A stretch of 64,000 nucleotides of DNA, from NCBI GenBank assembly GCA_963725655.1, contig CAVRYY010000001.1:2542001-2606000 (forward strand). Reading direction: 5' to 3'. The notes below the pieces were generated by a model that did not search any database, was not told the origin of the DNA, and worked only from the letters and a program-made list of their open reading frames with translations. Position numbers and translations under genes: made by a program. The stretch is from CAVRXT01 sp963725655 (lineage in GTDB: Bacteria > Acidobacteriota > Terriglobia > Acidiferrales > UBA7541). Below are positions 1 through 7,797 of the stretch, in pieces. How positions within the stretch are numbered: the stretch's first letter is position 1; the number at the start of each line of letters is the position of its first letter.

Positions 1-2
1 CA

Positions 3-206
3 GACCCCACTCCGCCGGAAGGCAGCGACGGTGTAGTGATCGCCAACTGCGCGGCAGCCTGCTGTACCGGCGGCGCGATCATGTCCGACGACGGTGGCGG
101 CGCACTCGGACATCCGCTCAATATCAGCACCATGCAGATCATCAACGCTGGACAAGATAGCGAGCGGGCGACGTGGCCATTCATAATGCGAGGCGAGAAA
201 AAGTAG
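3..206 (+). CDS. 3' end of a gene entering from the left (product uncertain)
   Basis: An open frame runs from the left edge of the window to a TAG at 204-206 and encodes 67 residues. The reading contains a Cys-rich stretch (NCAAACC) followed by GGGALGHP. The GALGHP word resembles the core of the zf-CHCC (NDUFS6-like) zinc finger, but the paired CxxC expected downstream is not visible, so the match is weak. No start is visible because the gene would begin outside the window. It could equally be a chance open frame. Confidence 0.3.
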   Translation, partial: DPTPPEGSDGVVIANCAAACCTGGAIMSDDGGGALGHPLNISTMQIINAGQDSERATWPFIMRGEKK

Positions 207-741
207 CAGCGACCATTTTGTAGAACGGCCGGAGTATAGCAGTACCGGTAATCCTGTTGCGAGACTTGCCCAAGATTTTACAATTAATCCCCTAATGCCG
301 CGTGCTCCTCGCACCGCCCGGACACGAATGGACCCAGCGACAACAATCTGGCGAACGGCCCCGCACGGCTGGACCGAAATGGGAATCTGGCCGACTGAAC
401 GCTCGTGAGCTGCACGCGGCCACCGAAGCGATCGCTACCAGCGGGCGCTTAGCTGTGCTAGTTTTCAGGTTCGGATCCAGGTGGAGGATGCCATCATGAT
501 CCCACAAATCGCAAAGCGTGGCTCGCAACCCCGCTCGCCGGTAGGAGCCGAACTCAGCGAATTTCCGAGTCACGAGAGTGCAGAGATCGTGGTGTAGCTG
601 ACGTGGGAGTCGCCAAAACCTAAATCGCAACACTGCCAGTAGGGACGCCCGGATGTCTATGATTCTAAAGGGCAGAGAACCTCCGAATCCAGGCTAAAAG
701 TCATTTCATGATTGGAGGTAAGACCATTCACCGGAGGATCA
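207..741. other. Intergenic stretch with no supported gene
   Basis: About 535 bases lie between the left-edge frame and the gamma-glutamyltransferase start. Short open frames exist on both strands (302-499 plus, 292-633 minus), but they have no recognisable motif, no convincing ribosome binding site, and look like antisense shadows of each other. No tRNA or clear terminator was seen. Confidence 0.5.
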
Positions 742-2571
742 ATGAGGGCTAGGAACGCGTCGGATCTATGGGTAAGGCCAGCGCTGGCCTTGAGCCTCGC
801 ACTGCAGCTCGCTGTCGTTTTGCCAGTCCATGCTCAGGATTCTGCGAAGCCAGGTCCCGGAGGCCATGAAGATTGGCCGCATGACGCGGTTCGGGCGCCT
901 CACGGGATGGTGGTGACTGACGAGGATCTGGGGTCGCAAGCCGGTGTCCAAATCCTGAAGCATGGTGGCAACGCTATCGACTCCGCTGTCGCGGTGGCCT
1001 TCGCGCTGGCAGTGGTCGAGCCCGCGGCAGGAAATATCGGCGGCGGCGGGTTCATGCTGGTCCGGCTAGCGAATGGAAAAGCGGCGTTTCTCGACTACCG
1101 CGAAGTGGCCCCGGGCAAGGCCACCCGCGATATGTACGTGGGTGCAGACGGTAAGGTGGACCCGCAAGCATCGCTGATCGGATATCGCTCCGTCGCCGTG
1201 CCGGGAACAGTCGCCGGGCTGGCACTCGCATTGAAGAAATACGGAACGATGAAGCTCGCCGACGTGATGGCGCCGGCGATTCGATTAGCCGAGCAAGGCT
1301 TTGTAGTTGACGAAAGACTGGCCACGGAGTTGCAGCAAGAGAGAACGCAGCTCGAGCCATTCCCGGTCAGCCGGCGCATCTTCTTAAACGACGGCAAGCT
1401 CCTGCGCGCGGGAGACACGCTGAGGCAACCCGAATTGGCGGCGACGCTGCAGCGCATCGCGAAGCATGGCGCGGCGGGATTTTACCGTGGCAAGACCGCG
1501 CGAATGCTGGTCGACGACATGGCCCGTTCCGGCGGAATTATCACTCTCGACGACCTCGCGCACTACACGCCCAAGGTCCGCGAAGTGTTGCGGGCCAAAT
1601 ACACCAGCGTGAGCGGACTCGGAAGCGGCAGCACCACGTGGGAAGTGCTGACTTCTCCTCCGCCCAGTTCAGGCGGGGTGGCGATCATCGAAGCCCTGAA
1701 CATGCTGAATAACGTCCCGCTGAAAGGTTGGGACGACGCGGAGAGCGTGCATATGGTCGCCGAAACGATGCGCCGCGTGTTCGCAGACCGCGCGGCGTAC
1801 CTCGGAGACTCGGATTTTGTCAGCGTCCCGGTCGCCGGCCTCACCGATCCGTGCTATGCGAAAGAAATCGCCGCCACGATCGATCTGCAGCGCGCCAGCT
1901 CCAGTAAGCTAGTCCACGCCGGGATTCCTCACACCTGCGGCGCGTCTTCCGCGTTGCTAAAGCCGCCCCAAACAATTGTAAATCTCGGCGAAGGCCCACA
2001 CACCACCCACTTCTCGGTTGTCGATAGCGCAGGAAACGCCGTGGCCAGCACCTACACGCTGAATGATAGCTATGGCTCGCACGTCACCAGCTCCGCCGGT
2101 TTCCTGCTGAACGACGAGATGGACGATTTCACTTCGCAGCCAGGCGCGCCCAATCTCTTTGGTCTCATCCAGTCCGAAGCCAATGCGATCGCTCCCGGCC
2201 ACCGCCCGCTGAGTTCCATGGTGCCAACCATGCTGCTTCGCGACGGCAAACTAAGCTTCGTAACTGGCTCGCCCGGCGGCCCAATGATCATTTCCGCGAC
2301 CCTGCTCAGCGTCATCGACTGGATGCGCCTGGGAATGGACGCACAAGCAGCGATCAACGCCCCGCGGTTCCACCACCAATGGCTGCCGGACGTCCTGGTG
2401 TTGGAGGACAGTTTCCCGGAAGAAATCGAGCGCGCATTACAAGCCCGCGGATTCACCACCAAGCGCCGGGCGCATATCGGTAGGGTGAACGCCATCGGCA
2501 TCGACCCGCAAACCGGCGACCGCTTAGGCGCCGCCGACCCGCGCGGCCACGATTCCGCCGTCGGCTACTGA
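742..2571 (+). CDS. ggt: Gamma-glutamyltransferase (glutathione hydrolase)
   Basis: This 609-residue protein is a periplasmic N-terminal-nucleophile hydrolase that cleaves the gamma-glutamyl bond of glutathione and related peptides and can transfer the group to amino acids. The start is set at ATG 742 because GGAGG lies at 733-737; an in-frame TTG at 712 gives a longer reading. An N-terminal signal peptide ends near VLPVHA, supporting export. The family core NAIDSAVAVAFALAVVEP is present near residues 75-95. The autocatalytic cleavage site and nucleophile lie in the TTHFSV motif, with the nucleophilic threonine at about residue 422. The conserved glycine-rich SPGGPMI segment follows at about residue 515. 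Length is normal for the family. It stands alone on its strand; glutathione salvage is inferred from the family only. Confidence 0.95.
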   Translation: MRARNASDLWVRPALALSLALQLAVVLPVHAQDSAKPGPGGHEDWPHDAVRAPHGMVVTDEDLGSQAGVQILKHGGNAIDSAVAVAFALAVVEPAAGNIGGGGFMLVRLANGKAAFLDYREVAPGKATRDMYVGADGKVDPQASLIGYRSVAVPGTVAGLALALKKYGTMKLADVMAPAIRLAEQGFVVDERLATELQQERTQLEPFPVSRRIFLNDGKLLRAGDTLRQPELAATLQRIAKHGAAGFYRGKTARMLVDDMARSGGIITLDDLAHYTPKVREVLRAKYTSVSGLGSGSTTWEVLTSPPPSSGGVAIIEALNMLNNVPLKGWDDAESVHMVAETMRRVFADRAAYLGDSDFVSVPVAGLTDPCYAKEIAATIDLQRASSSKLVHAGIPHTCGASSALLKPPQTIVNLGEGPHTTHFSVVDSAGNAVASTYTLNDSYGSHVTSSAGFLLNDEMDDFTSQPGAPNLFGLIQSEANAIAPGHRPLSSMVPTMLLRDGKLSFVTGSPGGPMIISATLLSVIDWMRLGMDAQAAINAPRFHHQWLPDVLVLEDSFPEEIERALQARGFTTKRRAHIGRVNAIGIDPQTGDRLGAADPRGHDSAVGY

Positions 2572-2657
2572 CCCAACTTTTCGACCGCGCGCAAATGGCG
2601 ATCTAGAGCGAAACCCGGGGTAGTGTCCTAATTTGAAGCGCCTAATCGGCCTTGGTC

Positions 2658-2816
2658 ATGACGCCCCAGCGCGCCTCCCGCGCCTATGCTTGGTCATCGC
2701 CCATTGAGGGAAGCGACAAGCGCCGGTTCTTCGCCGTGCTAAACTCAGACGCGATCAAGTCGCAAGTGGACGCGGTGAGGGCGGCAATCGTAGCGGAAGC
2801 GAGGAGGAACCGATGA
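2658..2816 (+). CDS. Candidate small protein, 52 residues, coupled to the next gene
   Basis: An ATG at 2658 opens a frame that ends in TGA at 2814-2816, overlapping the ATG of the following membrane-protein gene by four bases in the ATGA arrangement used for translational coupling elsewhere in this window. The predicted peptide is basic and its second half (FFAVLNSDAIKSQVDAVRAA) reads as a plausible amphipathic helix. No strong ribosome binding site precedes the ATG. There is no recognisable family, and the frame may be chance. Confidence 0.3.
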   Translation: MTPQRASRAYAWSSPIEGSDKRRFFAVLNSDAIKSQVDAVRAAIVAEARRNR

Positions 2817-2998
2817 CGATAAACGATTTGCCGGCGATCATGGGAGTAGTTTTGATTGTGGCCGGACTCGCTCTCGTAAGCATCAACACATGGGTCCGTA
2901 CCGATGGGAGGGAAAAGACCACTCAGGCCGGGGCACTCATCATTGTGGTCGGCGCATTCCTCTTGGGGCTGTCGATATTCGTGCCCCACGCAAAATAG
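2813..2998 (+). CDS. Small two-helix membrane protein, unknown function
   Basis: A 61-residue protein with GAGGAGG at about 2801-2807 ahead of ATG 2813. Two hydrophobic segments are visible: about residues 8-26 (IMGVVLIVAGLALVSI) and 40-58 (ALIIVVGAFLLGLSIFV), joined by a short polar loop with charged residues (RTDGREK). This predicts a hairpin in the inner membrane. No family is recognised. The strong binding site and the overlapping upstream frame argue that it is expressed. It precedes rpsT but a separate promoter lies between them. Confidence 0.6.
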   Translation: MTINDLPAIMGVVLIVAGLALVSINTWVRTDGREKTTQAGALIIVVGAFLLGLSIFVPHAK

Positions 2999-3047
2999 GA
3001 TTCAGTTCCGCACTTCATTCAAATTAGGACGCACACCCGGGCGAAAA

Positions 3048-3076
3048 TTGACAAAGGTGGCTGGGTCGTTTACGCT
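3048..3076 (+). promoter_or_regulatory. Predicted sigma-70 promoter of rpsT
   Basis: TTGACA at 3048-3053 matches the -35 consensus exactly. After 17 bases TACGCT at 3071-3076 serves as the -10. Transcription would start near 3083, giving a leader of about 29 bases before the rpsT ATG. Confidence 0.65.
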
Positions 3077-3111
3077 GGTTCGTTTCATGAACTTATGCGG
3101 AGGAGTAAGGA

Positions 3112-3417
3112 ATGGCTCAGGGCGCCACGGTCAAGAAGAAAAAGAAGTCGAAGTCGGTACTGAAGAATGCGCGCCAAACGGTGCGCCGTGCCACCATTAA
3201 CCGGATCAACCGGACCCGAGTTCGCACGGCCATGCGCCGTCTGCGCGCGGCGTTGACTGCGGGCGATGTGGCCGCGGCGGAAAAGCTGATCCCACCGACA
3301 TTTTCGGAACTCGATAGGTCGATTCGCAAGACGATCCTGCCCGAGAATACCGCGAACCGTTACAAGTCGCGTTTGACGCTGGCGCTCAACGCGCTGCGCG
3401 CCAAGAAAAAGGCCTAA
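3112..3417 (+). CDS. rpsT: 30S ribosomal protein S20
   Basis: A 101-residue, strongly basic protein that binds 16S rRNA at the base of the small subunit. The lysine-rich N-terminus (KKKKKSKS), the KNARQTVRRATINRINRTRV helix and the closing NTANRYKSRL segment are characteristic of S20. GGAGGAG at 3099-3105 sets the start. Like many rpsT genes it is monocistronic: a near-consensus promoter lies just upstream and a strong hairpin directly downstream. It is convergent with holA. Confidence 0.96.
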   Translation: MAQGATVKKKKKSKSVLKNARQTVRRATINRINRTRVRTAMRRLRAALTAGDVAAAEKLIPPTFSELDRSIRKTILPENTANRYKSRLTLALNALRAKKKA

Positions 3418-3421
3418 GACC

Positions 3422-3445
3422 GGCGTTGCCGCGTGCGGCAACGCC
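3422..3445. terminator. Hairpin between rpsT and holA, probable terminator
   Basis: GGCGTTGCCG at 3422-3431 pairs perfectly with CGGCAACGCC at 3436-3445 around a four-base CGTG loop, five bases after the rpsT stop. There is no T-tract, so intrinsic termination is not certain. Being symmetric, it could also serve the convergent holA transcript. Confidence 0.6.
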
Positions 3446-3520
3446 CGCTAGCCTCCTGCCTGCGAATAGCAATTTCCAACCTTTGAATTTGCGCGGACGT
3501 GCGCCCATCGCTTGCCCGGC

Positions 3521-4531
3521 TCAGGCGGTTAGGCGCGCGATCAGGAATTCCATTACCGCGCGAGGGTTGGCGATTCCGGATTTCAGGTCGCTGTCCGCTT
3601 CGGCCAGCGCTTGCAGGCCGACCCGCAGCGCCGGCACTTTCATCTGCCGCGACTGGCGCAAAGCCATCTCCGCGGATTGCGGCCGCATCTGCAGCGCGCG
3701 AGCCGCGGCGAAGCCGCTCGTGCCCGCGGGAAGTTCCCGAGCTTCCATCAGCTTCCGGTACATCCACGCTAGCGCGCCTACAATTCCCGCGGGCTGCTCG
3801 CCTTCGCGCAATAGACTATCCAAAAATCGCATCGCCGCATCGCGCTGCCGCGTGGCCAGCATGTCGGCCAGCTGCCAGACGGTTTGCTTCTCGGCCGAGA
3901 TCACCAGCAGATCGACGTCGGCAGTCGTGATGCGCCGCTTCTCGAGCGTATACAGTGAGAGCTTTTCCAGTTCGGTGCGAATGCGCGCCGGTTCGCCATT
4001 CAAAATCTCCACCAGCATCGTCACGGCGTCGCGATCGATCGCCGAACCCAATTCCTTGGCCATCGATTCGGTGAGCGCCAATGCGTCTTCGCGGCTCACC
4101 TCCAGGCTCACCATCAGCGCTTTGGCGGTCAGCACCTTCGCCAGTCGCTGCCGGTTATCCAGTTTTTCCGACTCCAGAATAAGAATGGTAAACGGCGCGG
4201 GGTCGCTCAAATATTGGTCCAGCGCATCGACCGCTTCATCGCGCGCCTTCTCTCCCAGCCGCTCGATCCGCTCCACCTCCTCGACGTACAGCAACTGCCG
4301 GGGCGAGAGCATCGGCAGGGTCTGCGCGCGCTGGACAATTTCCTCGATCCCGTCGGCGGTGGACATTCTGGTGATCGCCCAGTCCTGTGCACCATCCGGA
4401 ACGTACGCCTCGCGCAGTTTCCCCCGGATCAGATCGCGCAGGTAAGGATCGGAGCCCATCAGCACAATCGCCGGCACCGGCTTCCCTTTGCCGATTTTCT
4501 CCAGCAGTTGTGCAGTGCTCAACGCAGGCAT
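3521..4531 (-). CDS. holA: DNA polymerase III delta subunit
   Basis: This 336-residue protein is the delta subunit of the clamp loader, which opens the beta sliding clamp during replication. The N-terminal region has the family pattern VPAIVLMGSDPYLRDLIR, a degenerate AAA+ fold without a working Walker A, followed by LLYVEEVERI and the domain III segment EGEQPAGIVGALAWMYRKL. Length is normal. The ATG overlaps the stop of lptE by one base (TAATG), and the lptE-holA order is common in Gram-negative bacteria, where leuS usually precedes; leuS is absent here. Confidence 0.93.
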   Translation of the reverse strand: MPALSTAQLLEKIGKGKPVPAIVLMGSDPYLRDLIRGKLREAYVPDGAQDWAITRMSTADGIEEIVQRAQTLPMLSPRQLLYVEEVERIERLGEKARDEAVDALDQYLSDPAPFTILILESEKLDNRQRLAKVLTAKALMVSLEVSREDALALTESMAKELGSAIDRDAVTMLVEILNGEPARIRTELEKLSLYTLEKRRITTADVDLLVISAEKQTVWQLADMLATRQRDAAMRFLDSLLREGEQPAGIVGALAWMYRKLMEARELPAGTSGFAAARALQMRPQSAEMALRQSRQMKVPALRVGLQALAEADSDLKSGIANPRAVMEFLIARLTA

Positions 4532-5076
4532 TAGAAACCCTCCAGCAGATCGGCCACCAGGCGCGCCGCAAAATCGTGGGCCATGCGTTGCAGCGCGGGC
4601 GCAGACTCCTCAAAGAAACTGGGGATGTCGCTCGATATTTGATACTCCTCGCGAAACACCATGTCCTTGTTCTCGTAGACGACCTTGTCGGTGTGCGCGT
4701 CGGTGAGCGTGGCTTTGGCGTGCACGGTGACCAGCATCGCGGTCACCTGCCCGGTGGTGGCGTCAAACAACAGCGGCACCGTCTCGATGGAAAGCACTTC
4801 CCCATGCAGCACCGCGTCGGCTGGGCCCGTAGAAACCACGCGATACTTCGTGCGCGAGAGGAATTCCCGAATTACCGCCTCGGTCAGCCGTTGTTCGATG
4901 CGATAGCGCGCGGTCTTATTCGTGAACGCGGGTATTTCCACGGTTTTCCAATCCGCAGGAAATTTCGACTCGGTGCCGGCCACGTGGTACCCGCAGCCGG
5001 CAACCGTCAGCGCCGCCAGCAGCGCCACAAATATCCACGCAGCAAGCAACGGCCATCGGTTACCGGGGAAGAACAA
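4531..5076 (-). CDS. lptE: LPS-assembly lipoprotein LptE
   Basis: LptE is the outer-membrane lipoprotein that plugs and stabilises LptD, which inserts lipopolysaccharide in the outer leaflet. The start is set at a TTG (5076) preceded by GGAGG six bases away; this gives a compact lipoprotein signal with lipobox LTVAGC, so the mature lipoprotein begins with the cysteine of CGYHVAG. An upstream ATG at 5175 would add about 33 residues that do not look like a signal peptide. The sequence FPADWKTVEIPAFTNKT and the EAVIREFLSRTKYRV segment match the LptE (RlpB) fold. 181 residues. It is coupled to holA. Confidence 0.88.
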   Translation of the reverse strand: MFFPGNRWPLLAAWIFVALLAALTVAGCGYHVAGTESKFPADWKTVEIPAFTNKTARYRIEQRLTEAVIREFLSRTKYRVVSTGPADAVLHGEVLSIETVPLLFDATTGQVTAMLVTVHAKATLTDAHTDKVVYENKDMVFREEYQISSDIPSFFEESAPALQRMAHDFAARLVADLLEGF

Positions 5077-5312
5077 GCATGGCCTCCGCAACTTGCACTG
5101 CGTTCGAATCCGATGCGCGGGAAATGGTTGGAGCGGCATTCCAAACGCGGAGGAAGATCGCGGCTCCCGTGGCAATCCTCGAAGTTCGTTTCGTTACCGT
5201 GGCGGCCATCGATTCCAGACACGAACGGTAGCAAGAGTGCGCGCGAAGTGTCAATCAAGCCGGCGCAACGGGCGCTACCCGGTTACGCTGCCGGTCCTCA
5301 CGGATCTCCAAG

Positions 5313-6728
5313 CTAGCGCTGCAAAACGCGGTAATACGCCATCGCCGCCTGGACGCTGGCCCACCGAAACGGTTCGTTGGGAATATAGAGCAGGCGGTGA
5401 TTGATCATCGGCAGATCCTTCCACGCATGGTCCTCGCCGCGTTCCATGTCCGCGATAATTCGCCCGAATAACGAAGTGAGGTTTACGCCGTGGCCGGAAT
5501 AGCCGATTCCGTAGTAGACGTTCTTGAATTTCCCGATGCGCCCGACCGACGGCGAAAAATCCATCGAACAGTCGACCACTCCGCTCCACGTCGTTTCGAA
5601 AGCCGTCCCCGCCAGGCCTGGAAATATTCGCGCCAGGTCCCTTTGCAGTTCCGCAAACCGCTCCTCGCGATCGGGCCGGTCGAGTACCCCGTCGTTGAAT
5701 GAATAATCCGCGGTGCCCCCGCCAATGTGGATGCGATTGTCTCGAGTGAGGCCCAGATAGTGCACCAGTGTGCGGCTATCCGAGAATGGCATCCGCTTGT
5801 GCCAGCCGATCTGGGAGAGCACTTCGTTCGATAGCGGCGCCGTAATCCCCACGTAGTTATGAATCGGGACGATGCCGCTGCGAAAATATCCGAGCCGGGA
5901 GCTATACGCATTGGTAGCCAGCACCAGCGACTTCGCGCGCACGGTGTGGCCACTGGCAGTTTGCAACAGGTGCGTTTCGCCCTCTTCCATACGCGTTACC
6001 GGGGTGTTCTCGAAAATTCGCGCGCCGGCGCGTTCCGCGACGGTCTTGAGCGCATGCACCAATTTCATCGGGTGCACCTGACCGCTGTTTGGGTCGTAAA
6101 ACGCGCCTTCGTACACCACGCTTCCGATCGCCGCGGCGGTGTGCTCTTTGTCCCAATACTCGACCGGGATTCCCAGCACCCGCGCGCGTTCGACGTAGGC
6201 TTTGCAGTCGGCGACGTCCGACGCCGTATTCAATACTTGCAGCGAACCGTTCACATCCAACTCGCAATCAATCTGGGCCTCCGCCGCCAGGCCGCCCAGC
6301 GCGCGAATGTTGGCCGCAGTGAGATCGTAAATCCTTTTGTCCATCGCCGGATCGGAACTGAAATTCATGTAGCGGTCCGCGGTCATGTTCAGCACCATCG
6401 CGCCGTTGCGTCCCGATGCGCCGTTGCCGCAAGTGATCGCCTCGAGCACGATTACTCGTTTGGCTGGTGAATTCTTGCGGATGTAATACGCGGAAGAAAG
6501 GCCGGTAAACCCGCCGCCAATAATGGCGACGTCGACGTCCATGTTTTCACCAAGCGCGGGATTTACAGATGCCGCGCTCTTCGCCCAGTAGCTGTGATTG
6601 GCCTCAAAGGCCGTCTCTTCCGGCCAGATTCCCGGCGACAGCTCGTCCAGCGCCACCGCTCCAACAGCCGCGCCCGCGCCGGTGAGCGCAGCCGACTTCA
6701 GAAAGGAGCGGCGGTTCAATTCTTTCAT
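5313..6728 (-). CDS. Tat-exported FAD-dependent amine/amino-acid oxidoreductase (DAO family)
   Basis: This 471-residue flavoprotein carries an N-terminal twin-arginine signal (NRRSFLK followed by an alanine-rich hydrophobic stretch), so it is probably folded with FAD in the cytoplasm and exported. The dinucleotide-binding motif VAIIGGGFTGLSSAYYI follows near residue 67. The body resembles the DAO superfamily, closest by eye to PuuB/OrdL-type gamma-glutamylputrescine oxidases. The C-terminal GIGYSGHGVNLTSLFG is the second FAD-contacting motif of that group. The substrate cannot be told from sequence. It stands alone, divergent from the ABC transporter genes. Confidence 0.85.
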   Translation of the reverse strand: MKELNRRSFLKSAALTGAGAAVGAVALDELSPGIWPEETAFEANHSYWAKSAASVNPALGENMDVDVAIIGGGFTGLSSAYYIRKNSPAKRVIVLEAITCGNGASGRNGAMVLNMTADRYMNFSSDPAMDKRIYDLTAANIRALGGLAAEAQIDCELDVNGSLQVLNTASDVADCKAYVERARVLGIPVEYWDKEHTAAAIGSVVYEGAFYDPNSGQVHPMKLVHALKTVAERAGARIFENTPVTRMEEGETHLLQTASGHTVRAKSLVLATNAYSSRLGYFRSGIVPIHNYVGITAPLSNEVLSQIGWHKRMPFSDSRTLVHYLGLTRDNRIHIGGGTADYSFNDGVLDRPDREERFAELQRDLARIFPGLAGTAFETTWSGVVDCSMDFSPSVGRIGKFKNVYYGIGYSGHGVNLTSLFGRIIADMERGEDHAWKDLPMINHRLLYIPNEPFRWASVQAAMAYYRVLQR

Positions 6729-6915
6729 TGATATTCACCGAAGCCGTGCGCACAAGTGCCGCGGCGAAGCCTCGCGGCGCGCGGACGCGAGCATTGTGCT
6801 TGCCAGGGGCATCCAAGTCCAACTTTCATTGTTTACCAAATCGCGAAACTTTAACGAACGTAATCGCGTATATTAGTCCGCACACGCGCCACCGATTTCC
6901 ACATGGAGCTTCCGC

Positions 6916-7788
6916 ATGGAGCTGCGAATTGAAGGCTTAAGCAAAGTTTATCCGAATGGGGTGAAGGCGCTCGACAACGTCTCCCTCATCATCCCCAGCG
7001 GTATGTTCGGGCTGCTGGGTCCCAACGGCGCCGGCAAATCCACGCTGATGCGCACGCTGGCCACCCTCCAGGAGCCCGACACCGGCACCGCGCGCATGGG
7101 CGATCTCGACGTGCTGCGGCAGAAGCACGAAGTCCGCAAAATCCTGGGGTATCTGCCGCAGGATTTCGGCGTGTACCCGCGCATCAGCGCACAGGAAATG
7201 CTCGACCACCTAGCGCTGCTGAAGGGCTACGTCAACCACAAAGAACGCCGCGAAATCGTGGACGCCATGCTGCATCGCATCAATCTCTATGCCGAACGCA
7301 AGAAGGCCCTTTCCAGTTTTTCGGGCGGCATGCGCCAGCGATTCGGGATCGGCCAGGCCTTGCTCGGCAACCCGCAACTATTGATCGTGGACGAACCCAC
7401 CGCCGGGCTCGATCCGGGCGAGCGCAATCGCTTTTACAACTTGATCTCGGAAGTGGGCGAAAACGTGATCGTAATTCTCTCCACCCACATCGTGCAGGAC
7501 GTGATGGAGCTGTGCACCAACATGGCCATCATCCATCAAGGCAGGGTGCTGTTTGCCGGCGTTCCGGACGAAGCGGTGCGCAGCCTGGACGGCCGCATTT
7601 GGAAGAAGTTCATCACCAAGGCGGAGATGAAGGCCTACGAGGAAAAGCACCGCGTGATTTCCAGCAAATTAATCGCCGGCCGGCCGCTGATCCACATCTT
7701 CTCCGAGCAGCGACCCGGCGACGGCTTCGAGCCGGTTCCCGCGGACCTGGAAGACGTATTTTTCTCCCGAATTTCCGGCTTGCAATAA
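6916..7788 (+). CDS. ABC transporter ATP-binding protein
   Basis: A 290-residue ABC ATPase with Walker A GPNGAGKST (about residues 35-43), Q-loop LPQDFG, signature FSGGMRQR and Walker B LLIVDEPTAGLDP, all intact. GGAG at 6905-6908 precedes ATG 6916. A C-terminal extension of about 70 residues follows the NBD, as in ABC-2 type exporters. The next gene begins nine bases after its stop, is preceded by AAGGAG, and encodes the membrane partner fused to a protease, so the pair should form one complex in the inner membrane. Confidence 0.93.
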   Translation: MELRIEGLSKVYPNGVKALDNVSLIIPSGMFGLLGPNGAGKSTLMRTLATLQEPDTGTARMGDLDVLRQKHEVRKILGYLPQDFGVYPRISAQEMLDHLALLKGYVNHKERREIVDAMLHRINLYAERKKALSSFSGGMRQRFGIGQALLGNPQLLIVDEPTAGLDPGERNRFYNLISEVGENVIVILSTHIVQDVMELCTNMAIIHQGRVLFAGVPDEAVRSLDGRIWKKFITKAEMKAYEEKHRVISSKLIAGRPLIHIFSEQRPGDGFEPVPADLEDVFFSRISGLQ

Positions 7789-7797
7789 GGAGCACGC

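Noticed and set aside
292..633. Reverse frame of 113 residues and a plus-strand 65-residue frame in the first gap
   Set aside because: They overlap each other antisense, lack a binding site and any family signal.
3426..4445. 339-residue plus-strand frame opposite holA
   Set aside because: Ser/Arg-rich shadow of holA on the other strand; holA has clear family motifs.
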